Shown in pieces: positions 22,509 through 33,695 of a stretch of 42,365 nucleotides of DNA. The position numbers and the translations under genes were made by a program. This stretch comes from Ettlia oleoabundans (lineage: Eukaryota; Chlorophyta; Chlorophyceae; Chlamydomonadales): NCBI GenBank assembly GCA_019693395.1, contig JAAMXP010002995.1, forward strand, positions 1 to 42,365, in the 5' to 3' direction. Below the pieces are notes generated by a model, which was not told the origin of the DNA, searched no databases, and saw nothing but the letters and a program-made list of their open reading frames with translations. Within the stretch, counting starts at the first letter, position 1. The number at the start of each line of letters is the position of its first letter.

Positions 22509-25500
22509 ATGCAGAGCTTTCCGCTCTCCTCCACAGCGCTACTGGCGGCTTTTATATGTGCTAGCTTCACGGCACCAGGGCAGCCTTTGCCAGTCCCCGC
22601 ACCAGGTGGGCTGCTGGATATTTCAAGCGCTCAGCCATCGCCGAACATTTCCATGGAGGTACCCTCTGCGTCACTCCCACGCTCCGCCACCGTGCTGCCT
22701 TCTGCCTTGGACCATGCGCTGCAGGCCGCGGCTCTCTGAGAGCCGTATTCGAAGGGGACAAGCACAGGCGTGTGCACGAGCTGGCAGAGCAAGCGGCAAG
22801 GAGCCCTGGTCTGTCGTCATCGCTGAAGCCGCAGTTCCATCTGGCGCCTCCGCAAGGCTGGATGTGAGTGCAAGCAGCCCTGGCCGCCATGCACACATGT
22901 AGGGGCTGCTGGCCAGGCCAATCAAACGGGGCTGGGCATTAAACATGCATAAAAGACGTGGTGCAGATGTGGTGCCTTCAAAACGTGTCTGACACATCTA
23001 GATGTGCGTCACTGCCGCACATTTAGTGATTTGCGGTAATGCGCATTTTCATATAAGCCAGTACACTTTTTGTTGCTGGGCGCTCGGCTGTTCCCCGCAG
23101 GAATGATCCCAATGGTCCATTGGAGTACAAGCAGGTCTACCATTTGTTCTACCAATTCAACCCTGTGGCACCTCGATGGGTGCGCATTTAGCTGTCACTA
23201 ACTGACGATTGCACAAGGGCACCAACTATGACATTATTTAGCACCCACATCCTCATTTCCATCGACTTAACAGCACCCACGATGCCAAACTGCATGCAGG
23301 GTGCGCCCTATTGGGGCCATGTGGCGTCCAAGGACTTGGTGCACTGGCAGCAGCTGCCAGAGGCCCTGTCACCAGATGCTGACTATGATGCAGATGGAGT
23401 CTTTAGCGGCTCTGCCACTCTGCTGGCTAATGGCACTCCTGCCATCATGTTCACAGGCAAGAGCGAGCAATACAATGGCAGCAGAAGGCATGCGTCACGT
23501 TGCAACCGCAGCCTGTGGTGGGTAGAACACTCCGGAGCAAGTTTCCTTGGCTGACCACATAGGCTGGATGTAACAAGAGTAAAGGGCTCCGTCCGTCTTT
23601 CCGCGTCAGCGTGCCGAAGCGCTGCAAGAACGATCACTGACCTTTGGTTACTGTTTGCACTACCTTGTACTGCAGGGGTGTCCCGCTGGAAGGAACTAGG
23701 CTATTTCTTCCAGGTGCAGGCATTGGCCACCCCGGTTGACGCCTCAGACACGCTGCTGCGCCGCTGGCACAAACGCCCTGCCCCTGTCATTCCTCGGGCC
23801 CCGCCAGGCGGGAACCATGCGCAGTTCAGAGATCCCACTACTGCTGTGTGGGTGGGGGCAACTGGCGACCACAGCGATGCGGCAAATGAGTCAAGTGGGT
23901 CGTACTTCCTAGCAGTTGGCGTCCAGCTAGACTGTCAGGTGAGGTTGTGTGTCGGCGAATACTGGTGGCTGGCAGCGGTATTGTTCATGCGCGCCCTCCT
24001 GCCTATGTTGTTGACACGGTTACCACGGCGGCTTGATCTTTCATAGCCCAGGTGCTTTTCTCGATCAAGCCGCTTGGCCAGCCAACCAACCCTAACGTCT
24101 ACGTCCACCCCGAACTTCCTGCCGCAGGGTGCTGCAGCTCTGTATGAGGCTGGGCCCACTTTTGATTCCTGGGCGTACCGCGGTGTGCTCTTCTCCATAG
24201 GTGCCCTCACCCAAGGCAATAGCAGTAACTTGTGTCCGCAGCCCCAGAGGCCAGCACCTGCCAGCGAAGAGCAGGTATGGCAACTAGCCGCGCTGGTTTC
24301 AGCTAAGAACCTTGCATGCTGCTGGCAAGCACAACTGCACTGCCTTGTTGTAGGAACAGAGCCCTGCACAGCAATGTATCTTAGCAAAATCTATAATGCA
24401 GGGTGCATTGGGCTGCATGAGAGTGCGCCAACCCAATTGATCCATTGTTTGCATGCCTTCACCCGTCGCCAACATACCTGGCCACGCCCGCTGCTTTGCA
24501 GGTTGGGGAAGAGCTTGCCACCTGCCCCGCCTTTAGCGCTTTTGGGAACTGTCCGATGTGGGAATGTCCAGATTGGTTCCAGCTGGGGGCAAAAGGCATA
24601 AGCGTGTTCAAATATAGCGACCAGGTTGGTGGTACTTCCTGCAGAATGTCACTATCCGGGTACGGCTCTGCGTTGTGTACGGGTCTGGAAGTGGCCTGCC
24701 AGTTGGGCATCTGCTGTCTTAAGTGCTGCATACTGCTGAGCAGTATTTTACTCATGCAGCACAACTGCTTACACCTTACTTTTCATTCTCGTTGGTCGCG
24801 CGCTCCTCTGCAGGTGGCGGGCAGGCTCCCCTTTGGCAGGGACTGGTACGTGCTCAGCGACCAGCCTGTGGATTTGGCTTCCCGAATGGGGCAGCCGCCG
24901 CCAAGCTTGAGCTCAACTTCCCCCTCAGCCGCTCTTTTCTCGAACACTATTGGCGGAAAAGTCTACATGCCTCAGCTGCTTGACCATGGGGAGGTGTATG
25001 CCAGCAAGGCCTTCACTACATCCAGTGGGCGGGTGGTCTGGTGGGGCTGGGCCTTCGAGGCGTCGCTGGGATGTACCGAGATGTGCGGAGAAGGCACCAA
25101 CTTAACCAGCGCTATGGTGGGTGCATCGTGTCATTGGTGCCTTGCACGTTGCATACTTCACCTATTGCTTCGCGTGCTTGGTGTACTGTGGATGGCATGG
25201 CTATGATAACCTGATGCGACGGGTGTGAGGTGGGCAATCGATTGGGTTGTTGCATTTCCAGTGAGGACAGAAGAAGCTCAAGTGAGCTTGTTATGGATTT
25301 GCTGGCAACAGTTCGGCTGCTCAGCTTTCTTCTCGCGATGCTGCAGGGCTGGCAAGGCGCTCAAACGCTGCCACGGGAAATCACCTATGACCAAGCTGCG
25401 CAGACACTGCTGCTGAACCCTGTTGAGGAGGTGAAACGCCTACGGGGCCGTCAGCTGTTTGGCGGGGATCTGGCCTTCCGTGGAGTCAGCGGCAGCAGGG

Positions 25501-26312
25501 TGAGCCACTGTAGGGTGTAATGTGGCAATGCTGTGATACAGTTGTTGTTCAAATCAGTTGCATGAAAGGCCCGACAGTTTACCAACATTGAGCCATGGGC
25601 AAGGGGGTCACTTCACATTGCTGGGTTTGTGGGCTGCTTGGTGGTGAACTTTTCTTTATGGGAGCCCACCACGTCTGATGCTGGCATGGAACACGCATTG
25701 CTTAGTTGAAGTGCCACGCATGACTAGATTGAGCTTACTAAGTTGCCAGGCATCTGTGCATTTGTGCTGAACCTGCAGACCAGCACGTTGGTGGAAGCCA
25801 GTGCTGCTGCTTCCAATGGCAGCCCCTTGCGCCAGCTGGAGATTTTGGCTTCTTTCAACCTCAGCTCTGTTAGCCCCACCTCAGAGGGCCAGCAGCGCTT
25901 TGATTTTTCGGTGGGTGTCATCGTAAGCATGGGACAGGGTTCACAGCTGGTGGTCAGCCTGAACGGCACGGTGGCAGACGACAGCCCAGCGGGGCCGCAG
26001 CTGGCGGATGCAAGGATGTGGGTGGACACTCGAGACGTGGGAGGCGCAACGCAGGGCCTGCTGTGGGGTGGGTCCATGCAGCTACCCGCCGGCGGCCTGC
26101 CAGCAACAAACCTGCAGCTGCGCGTCTTCGTCGATGGCTCGCTTGTGGAGGCCTACGGGTTGAGTGGCAGGCAGCGTGCCACAGTGAGAGTATACCCGCT
26201 GGATCCCTCTGTGTCGTGGGGCATTTCGCTGTTTGGGCACGTGCCCCTGGGCGCTGCAGCAGCAATGGTCCAGGTGTGGGAGCTGGGGTCCTGCTGGGTG
26301 AAGGAGCTGTGA
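22509..26312 (+). CDS. Secreted GH32 acid invertase (beta-fructofuranosidase)
   Basis: This enzyme hydrolyses sucrose to glucose and fructose. Exons: 22509-22605, 22725-22863, 23101-23179, 23300-23456, 23676-23938, 24128-24274, 24502-24624, 24814-25116, 25347-25499, 25743-26312; phases close, 676 residues. [20 protein letters not shown] is a clear signal peptide. Catalytic motifs are complete: WMNDPNG (nucleophile Asp, near residue 79), QFRDPT (transition-state Asp) and MWECPD (acid/base Glu). Pro in WECPD is the cell-wall-type signature; vacuolar enzymes usually have Val. [12 protein letters not shown] and VEEVKRLR lead into the C-terminal beta-sandwich with [14 protein letters not shown]. 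Several N-glycosylation sites occur. Intron 4 (23457-23675) needs a GC donor (AG|GCAAGA). Exon 10 uses an aag acceptor at 25742 because the nearby cag is out of phase. A fructan hydrolase or fructosyltransferase is possible within GH32. Confidence 0.92.
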
Positions 26313-27099
26313 CCTGCCACTGCCTTCTTGAGAGAATCACTGTACCACTGTAATGTTTGGTATCTTTTATTGCCTCCTGAACCTATTTATGGCGGTGTAT
26401 GCTATATGCTATCTATTCCTGGCATTTACTCAAAGTTTTTCAAATGCTTTTACACCTTCGCGTTTGGCCCTCTACAGCCCTGGATGACACAGCTAGGCTC
26501 GCTTTATTACCCCTGCAACCCTATGACTCATTGAGATTGTATTATCTTGGAAGGCTTGTCAACAAATAGCCTTAGCAAAGAAAGACCGGATGCTGTAATG
26601 CCGGATAAGTAGGGAAAAGAGCACTGCCAGTGATACGGCCGTGACAGGTGGCACGGATCGCATGCTGTGGCATGTGGGGTGTCCCGGGATGCACGTCACC
26701 CAGGCAACGCTCGGTGTTGCGTGCATACGAGATCAGGTAACTGCACATGCGCATCCCAGACCAGCCAACTCTGTCGGACCATTCGGCCAACGCGGTTCGG
26801 AAAGTTGCTGGTTACCGAGAGCAATAACGTGCGTTATGCTTGACTTATTAATCAGCGCATTGGTGCAAAGCTTCACATGCCTGTCGGTGGGGTTGTCTTG
26901 CACTCGTCACACTGTCGCTGCCACCAGCGCCGCCGTATCCAGTCTGGCCCTTCATGCCATGTGATGGTTTGTCATCCATCTGCTACTGCATGGGAGATCC
27001 TCTGCTGCCAAATGCATGGGTGCTTCCTGCTTCACGGCGTGACTTTTGTACGGTCGCTGTGCCCGCAACACCTGCTTGCAGCATTCACAGCAACCGCAC
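26313..27099. other. Intergenic region invertase/ankyrin kinase
   Basis: This contains the invertase 3' end and the promoter and 5' untranslated region of the ankyrin kinase gene. No supported gene. Two TGTAA motifs (26349 and about 26595) are present. Confidence 0.5.
26349..26353 (+). terminator. TGTAA polyadenylation signal of invertase gene
   Basis: It lies only 37 bases after the stop, followed by a T-rich stretch. A second TGTAA near 26595 could give a longer transcript. Confidence 0.45.
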
Positions 27100-30000
27100 A
27101 TGGGGGCCTGCCTGTCGGCAGCCCTGCAGCACACCCACCCATTAGATGTGGAGAGCATTGGAGACTTGCGACGGTTGGGCCATACACTGTCCAGCCGGCC
27201 ACGAGCGGCAAGGAAAGCCAATGCTCGCGGCGAGACGTTGCTGCACCTGGCCGCCGTCAACGGCAACCCCTCTGCGGTTCGCATGCTGCATGAGGCGGGT
27301 GCTGATCCCCAGGCCACAGACTCCCTGGGACGCACCCCATTGCATGTGGCTGCTCTCAGTGGTCATAAGGCGAGCCTGATGGCGATGCTGGAGGCGGGGG
27401 CACGGGTGAACACAGCAGACAGCTGCGGCCAGACTGCCCTGTTAGTGGCTGCAAACCAGGGGCACGCATCCTGCCTGCGAGCCCTGCTGTCTGCTGGGGC
27501 TGCTGCCCACGCAGCCGACGCTACGGGTTGGACGGCGGTACATGCAGCAGCACGCAGTGGCAGGGTGGAGTGCTTGCGGGAGCTGCTGGAGCGAGGTTCT
27601 GGGGTGGATGTGGATGCGGCTGACAGGCACGGCCGCACGCCCCTGGCTCTGTGTGCCGCTGCCGGGATGGAGGCCTGCCTTCAGGCGCTGCTGGCAGCTG
27701 GAGCCAGCACCTCCGCAGCCAGTAGCGATGGCAGGACGCCTCTGCTTAGAGCGGCAGGGGCGGGCCAGGCGGCTTGCCTGCGAGAGCTGCTGGCGGCAGG
27801 GGCTGACGTTAGGGCCGTTGATAACAGCGGGTGGACAGCTCTGCACTGGGCGGCAGCTGGGGGCCATGTGAGCTGCCTGACGGAGCTGCTGGCAGCTGAT
27901 GGCGGTGGCTTGCTTGATGTGGCTGACTTGGAGGGCTTGACAGCGCTCCATGCCACAGCCCTGTATGGCAGCCTAGCCGCCATCCGCTGCCTGGTTGAGG
28001 CGGGGGCAAACGTGTCGGCAGCATGTGCGGCTGATGGCAGGCAGCCCTGGCAGCTGGCGCAGGCGGCGGGGCATGCAGAGGCAGCTCAGCTGTTGCAGGA
28101 GCTGGCGGCACCACCTGCTGGCAAGGTGGGGCTAGCAGGCCGGCCAGGTGCTGAGGATTCTGCGGAACATCTGGTGCTGGGTAGGGAGCCAGCAGGGGAG
28201 AAGGGGGATGGAAACGGCACTGGCAGTGGCATGGACGGCTCCACACCGCAGGAGCAGCAAGCAGCGGCGGCAGCATTGTCTCAGCAGTTTGCAGCGCCGC
28301 AGTCTGGATCAAGAAGCATGCCGCAGGCCGCTCACGGGCCTCCAGGTGGCGCAGACAGCAGCAGCAGCGCTGTGCTTGGCGGCAGTAACGAGAGCAGTGG
28401 CAGTGCAGTTGGCGCTGGAGCCTGCCGTGCGCTGCACGCTGCTGAGCGGCAGCAACTTGTGAGCAGGCTGCGGCCCTGGGAGATACAATTTGAGGAGCTG
28501 GAGCTGGAAAGAACCCTGGGGCAGGGCTCCTTTGGCAGGGTGGGTGCAGGGTACGAGGTTAACACAGCTGCTCCACTCTTTGCAGCTGCGCGGCGTCTGC
28601 TTTGCAGCGGCACCGCTGCTGGGCTGTCCCGCCCGCGCCTGCTGTGCTCCTCCCTCTTGCTAGCTTATGGTGCTCCTTCTCTCCAATTGATCCATGCAGG
28701 TGATCCTAGCGCGGTGGCACGAGACGCAGGTGGCCGTCAAGGTGCTGCTGGACCTTCAGCCCAGTGGCGCGGTGGCACAGCTCACCCTGTCCAGCCCGCT
28801 GCTGGCTGAACTGCACAAGGTGGGTGGATGCCTGATGCATTGCTAGCGGTCTGCCTTGCACCCTAAAGTATCTCGCTGGAACCGCAAAAGTAGGTGAGTG
28901 GGTAGGCAAGCGGGCACTCTTTTGCGACAGGTACTGGTTCCACATTGGCGGCACCCCATCCCTTCCTCTTCTGGAAATGTACAGCTTCTTAGCGCCAGAG
29001 GCAGGCCGTTGCCAGAACGGGCAGGGTGTACGTGTTGATACAGTTTAGCCAGCTTGGTTCCTGCAGGAGGGTGGGGTGATGGCGGCCCTTCGGCACCCCA
29101 ACTGCGTGCAGCTGATGGGCGTCTGCGCCTCACCAGCCGCCATAGTCACTGGTGGGCTCAGTGGGTCCTCCTACTCACAACCCTGTATGCTTGCCAACCA
29201 CCCTGGTGCAAAGTGCCCAAGAGTTTGTGGCTCTTTGGGACGTTGGTGACACTAACGCATCCAGTGAGTTGGTGGGGTGGACTCAGCGCCTCCTGACCAT
29301 CTGCTGACTTGCACTGCCTGCACTACTGATTTGTGTTGCAGAGTACTGCGGGCTTGGCTCCCTCTGTGACGTGCTTGCCAAGGCCCGCAGCAACCCTGCT
29401 TTGGCTGCACGCCAACTGCACTGGGCACGCCGCCTGCACATGGTGAAGAGGGGTGGTTGCTGGAGGGTTGCTTGGGGCAGGGACATCACAAGTTGTGGCA
29501 GCAAAGTTAGAGGGCATGACTGCTGCAACAAGATCGCTGCTGTTCCTTAGCGTTTTCGACCTGTTGTTGGGGTGGGGCATGTGAATTGGAGAGATTGCTT
29601 GTGGCAGCTGCCAGAGGAAAGAAGCGTACTGCCACACATGCCTCGGCGCCCCACCAATACCCTGGCCATTCGTGCAGGCCATGGATGCCGCCAAGGGCAT
29701 GCTGTACCTCCACTCCCGCTCCATCCTGCACCGAGACCTCAAGAGCCCAAACCTGCTGGTCACCCACACGTGGGCGGTCAAGGTGGGCAGCTCTCACTAG
29801 AAGAGCTGCAATGCTGCATACCTGCCTCGCCTCACATGCGTGTGATCCCTGCCGTAGGTATCATCTGCTGCCTTCTTGTTTGTACCCTGTGCCCCATGCC
29901 CCACCCACTCCCAACACAAAATGCAATAATTTCTCTGTAATGCATGCAGGTGGCCGACTTCAACCTGTCCAGGGCAGCTGCCGGCCTGAGCAGCAAGCTG

Positions 30001-30669
30001 AGCTCCGCGGGGGCGGTCAACCCTCGCTGGCTGGCTCCAGAGGTGCTGGCAGGGGGGCGCTCCATGCCTGAGAGCGACATATTCTCCTTTGGCATAGTGC
30101 TGTGGGAGCTGCTGTGCTGGGAGCTGCCCTGGTCGAGCCACGCCGCAAACCCCTGGCAACTGGCGGCCACAGTGACGGCGGGGGGGCGGCCACGGGTGCC
30201 GCCCAGGGAGGAGCTTCCGGGCAGCGACACCATGCAGGTGGGTTGGTGGCGGTTGCCGGAGGGTTGCTGGGTCCCTTGTTCCCACGGCTGGGCAGACAAC
30301 AACAAGCTCGGTTCAATATTGCGATTACGTTCTTGTGTTTGTTGGGGTGCTCCCTGCAGTTTGATGGGTTGGATGCCTACATCGCCCTGATGCGGCAGTG
30401 CTGGAATCAGGACACTGCAGCCCGTCCCTCGTTCAGGGACATTATTGCAGAGCTCAGGTGCGCTCCATGAAACTCCAGTGAGGCTGGGTGATGCCTGTGT
30501 GAGGGCACATGAAAGTATTTGGGCATATTTGCACCAGACATGTGGCTTTTGGTTGACACATGAAGTAACAACATTTGAACGCCATATGAATGCTCCTTGG
30601 TGCAGGTCCCTGCTGCGCAGCGTGGTGAAGACCGTCGGTAGCAGGGCGGCCGCCAGCACCATCGACTGA
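27100..30669 (+). CDS. Ankyrin-repeat protein kinase (TKL/Raf-like), predicted N-myristoylated
   Basis: This is a probable membrane-tethered signalling kinase. Exons: 27100-28539, 28700-28819, 29067-29151, 29342-29442, 29678-29782, 29950-30237, 30360-30457, 30606-30669; phases close, 766 residues. The start MGACLSAAL has Gly2 for myristoylation and Cys4 for palmitoylation, which is why I chose it over the in-frame ATG at 27046. Eight to nine ankyrin repeats fill about residues 41-345 (for example [39 protein letters not shown]). A Gln/Ser/Gly-rich linker follows, then the kinase domain: [21 protein letters not shown] with the ATP-site Lys, HRDLKSPN catalytic loop, VADFNLSR where DFG has become [23 protein letters not shown], and [15 protein letters not shown]. 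The metal-binding Asp is kept, so activity is plausible. The last exon codes a short basic tail. Substrate and pathway are unknown. Confidence 0.9.
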
Positions 30670-31025
30670 CTTGCAAGGCCCGCCACGACGTCCCCAGAAA
30701 CTCAAAGTACTGAACTTTACTCACATTGTATAAATGACAGCTGTGATGCCTGTTTCTTGCCTGCTGAACATTGCTCTCACCAGTAAACGCCACTCGATAG
30801 AGCCCATCCCGCCCCTACCTGCCTCTCCCCACCGCCATCCAGCCAGGCGCCGCCATTGCCACCTGGCGATGCTGGAACCCTTGCATGATTGCTCGCATCT
30901 TGTACCTCGTTTGTGAAATCATTGTTTGCATCTAATTTGAACCATCGGCTCCCGCTCTCCGACCTTCCATCGGCCCATTAGCCGAGAAGTTGCGTAAAGG
31001 CTGGCTTGGCTGGTAACTGGAACCC
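30670..31025. other. Short intergenic region kinase/COQ5
   Basis: These 356 bases hold the 3' end of the kinase gene and the upstream region of COQ5. No exact TGTAA occurs; the nearest match is a TGTAT followed by AAA near 30727. Confidence 0.4.
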
Positions 31026-33098
31026 ATGCTGGCATGTGCGGCGCGGCAGCAGCTACGTAACCGGTTAACGGAAGGCCTGGCATTCCTGCCTCGCGGCCTG
31101 GCCGGCAGCTCTGCCCGCTGCAAGGACGATGGCGAGCCAGACCAGCCACATAGGGGCACAGTGGACTTTGGTGAGCCATACTTCACTACCAACCCTGCCA
31201 CAGGGCATGCGGCAATGCCAGCACTGGCGCCGTTCCGCCACACAGCCTGCCCACCTCCTTGCCGTCCCCCAAATCCCTCTGCAGGATTCCAGCATGTACC
31301 TCGCGATGAGAAGCAGTCGCTGGTGGGTCAGGTGTTCACGAGTGTGGCCAGTAGCTACGACATCATGAATGACCTCATGAGCGGTGCGTGCGTCAGTGAA
31401 AAGCAGCAAATGTTGGGAGGGCGGCGAGGGCCCCAGTTTGCCGAGCATTGTTAAGCTGGCTGCGGCAGCGAGCGCCCGATGATCAACAGCGGAATTAGCT
31501 GATGCTTGTGTGCCAGTGTGAAGTGTCTGTTGAACCACCCTACCGGCCCACTGGCTGGGTTGATCCGGTGCGCAGGGCACAGGACTGCCTGCTGCCATCA
31601 TCCCTTCACCCTATCATCCCGCCACCCCCCCAGGTGGCATGCACCGGCTGTGGAAGGACAGGCTAGTGGAGAAGCTGCGGCCACGGCCGGGGCAGCGGCA
31701 CTTGGACGTGGCGGGGGGCACCGGTGATGTGGCATTCCGGGTGCTGGATGCCATGCATACAGCGCAGTACGGAGGTAGCAGCTTGTCAAGTAGCTTCCCC
31801 AGCAGCAGCAGCTTTGCCGTCAGTGGCAGCGCCGGTTCCCCAGCTGCCGCAGGTTCGGCAGCAGCATCAACAACAGAAGCAGCAGCAGCAGGAGCGGGAG
31901 CGGGGGGCGGCAGCGAGAATGCCACGACGCAACAACAGCCTCATTATCAGCAGATGCAGCAGGGGCAGAAGCCAACGCAGGACCAGCGGCAGGCTCCCCC
32001 CAACATGACTGTGTGCGACATCAACGCCTCCATGCTGGCAGAGGGGCGCAGCAAGGCAGAGCAGCGGGGAATTGGGCCTGAAAGCATGCAATGGGTGGAG
32101 GGTAATGCTGAGGCTTTGCCCTTTGAGAGCGCCTCATTTGACTCATACACCATAGCCTTCGGCATACGCAACGTCACAGACCGCCCGGCGGCGCTGCGAG
32201 AGGCACACAGGTGCAATCTGCTGGCAGGGCCAACTGGGTGTGGAATGCATGCAGCTGCCGGCCGTCATTGCACTGCTTTGCATGTTGTGTACTTGTATCT
32301 TAAACAACTCTGGTAGCTTTGACATTCCTCCGCAGTGGCCCTGTCAATCCCTCCCTGGTCCTGCTGCTTCCTCCGTCTGTGCCTGACTCCGCCCCAGTTG
32401 CCTTGTGGCTGCAGGGTGCTGAAGCCAGGCGGGCGCTTCCTGTGCCTGGAGTTCTCAAAGGTGGTGGTGCCGGGCATGCAGCAGCTCTACGACTTGTACT
32501 CATTCAACGTCATACCGCAAATCGGCAGGTGCGGCAAGCAGCGGGCAAGGGCGGCACGTGTGAGCACCTTGCTCTGCTGTACTGCGAGCGAGCTGGTGGG
32601 TGGCCTAACACGCACGAGCCTGGCCTTCAAGAGCTGAACACGCCACCAATGCATGCTGCTGCTGCTGCTGGCATTCATTGCACATACATCTGCTGATGTG
32701 CTGGCCCTGACTGGCCAGCACTGCCTGCTGGCTGGGTGCAGGGTGGTTGCCAACGATGCGGCCAGCTACCAGTACCTGGTGGAAAGCATACGCATGTTCC
32801 CCGACCAGGAGACGTGGGCAGGGGTGAGCCCCTGCCGCTGATGCAGCGCTGCAGTCCTTTGCGGCTATGCGTTGGGTAGTAGCGTGCCAGGGGCTGTGAG
32901 GGTCTGTCTGCCCTACGTGCGCCCTGCTCGACACCATGCATGTGGCTGGTCATCTCCCAATTGTTGATCCTCCTGTTCAGCCTGCTGTGCCCGCTGTGCG
33001 CGTTGCAGATGATAGAGGAGGCTGGGTTCCGAGGAGTGGACTATGAGAACCTCACCTTTGGGGTGGTGGCTATACACTCAGGCTTCAAACTGGGCTAA
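31026..33098 (+). CDS. COQ5: COQ5, mitochondrial ubiquinone-biosynthesis C-methyltransferase
   Basis: This UbiE/COQ5-family SAM-dependent enzyme methylates 2-polyprenyl-6-methoxy-1,4-benzoquinol in ubiquinone synthesis at the mitochondrial inner membrane. Exons: 31026-31170, 31285-31383, 31634-32210, 32415-32528, 32742-32823, 33009-33098; phases close, 368 residues. The N-terminus [20 protein letters not shown] is a typical mitochondrial presequence. Family motifs are [39 protein letters not shown] (SAM motif I), [56 protein letters not shown] and [17 protein letters not shown] at the end. Between motif I and VCDINASML lies a Ser/Ala/Gln/Gly-rich insertion of roughly 75 residues not found in the usual family. 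The related plastid phylloquinone enzyme MENG is the alternative; the presequence and motif details favour COQ5. Confidence 0.93.
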
Positions 33099-33321
33099 AC
33101 GGCCTGGGGCAGTTTAACACCCCACAAAGCTGGCAGGCTCGACAGCCTGGCACCACCACCCAGGTTGGGCGGACGGAAGTCAGAACGACTGCTGCCCATG
33201 CCCACCACCGTTGCTTGGTAAACGCGGACTCTCACAACTAGTTCCCTTGTGATGTACCCGTCGTTGCAGCGCCTGTCAGTTGGCATTTCGGCATGCCCTC
33301 AGTTGCCCCTAATGTCAGAAG

Positions 33322-33326
33322 TGTAA
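33322..33326 (+). terminator. TGTAA polyadenylation signal of COQ5
   Basis: TGTAA lies about 224 bases after the COQ5 stop. Confidence 0.55.
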
Positions 33327-33502
33327 CCAACTCTGTTGGCAGTGTGAGCAGCACTCCAAACCAGGTGCACCTGGATGTGTGCGGCGCATGAGCAACTGGG
33401 CAGCGATGCAAGCCCATGGCATGCAGTTCACTTGCAGTGCCAGCGTCTCGACCGGTGGCACTCAGGCACGGCTTCTATCGTGCAGCAGTGCATGTACTCA
33501 GG

Positions 33503-33507
33503 TTACA
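33503..33507 (-). terminator. TGTAA polyadenylation signal of SPF45 gene
   Basis: This is TTACA on the plus strand, about 190 bases past the stop of the minus-strand SPF45 gene. The two convergent 3' signals are separated by about 180 bases and do not overlap. Confidence 0.5.
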
Positions 33508-33695
33508 AGGAGGTGGTGCACACAGCGCTGGTGGAGCAGGCAGCATGTTGGGTGTAGCTGGTGCTGCCGCTGCTGCGGCGCCGCTCAGAAGAGGCACTGT
33601 CTGAACCCTCTACCGCCACACCTCCTCTGGGGCCGTGGGGATGGGCAGGGCCTGAAACGAGAGCCGCTGCACAGCGCCGACCAGCAGGCCTTGAG

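Larger units (their letters stand above)
33099..33695. other. Convergent intergenic region COQ5/SPF45
   Basis: This is the 3' untranslated space of two convergent genes, with TGTAA motifs on each strand (33322-33326 plus, 33503-33507 minus). Plus-strand open frames here are antisense or chance. Confidence 0.55.

Noticed and set aside
27363..28312. Minus-strand frames opposite the ankyrin repeats
   Set aside because: They mirror the periodic ankyrin-coding exon and lack any motif.
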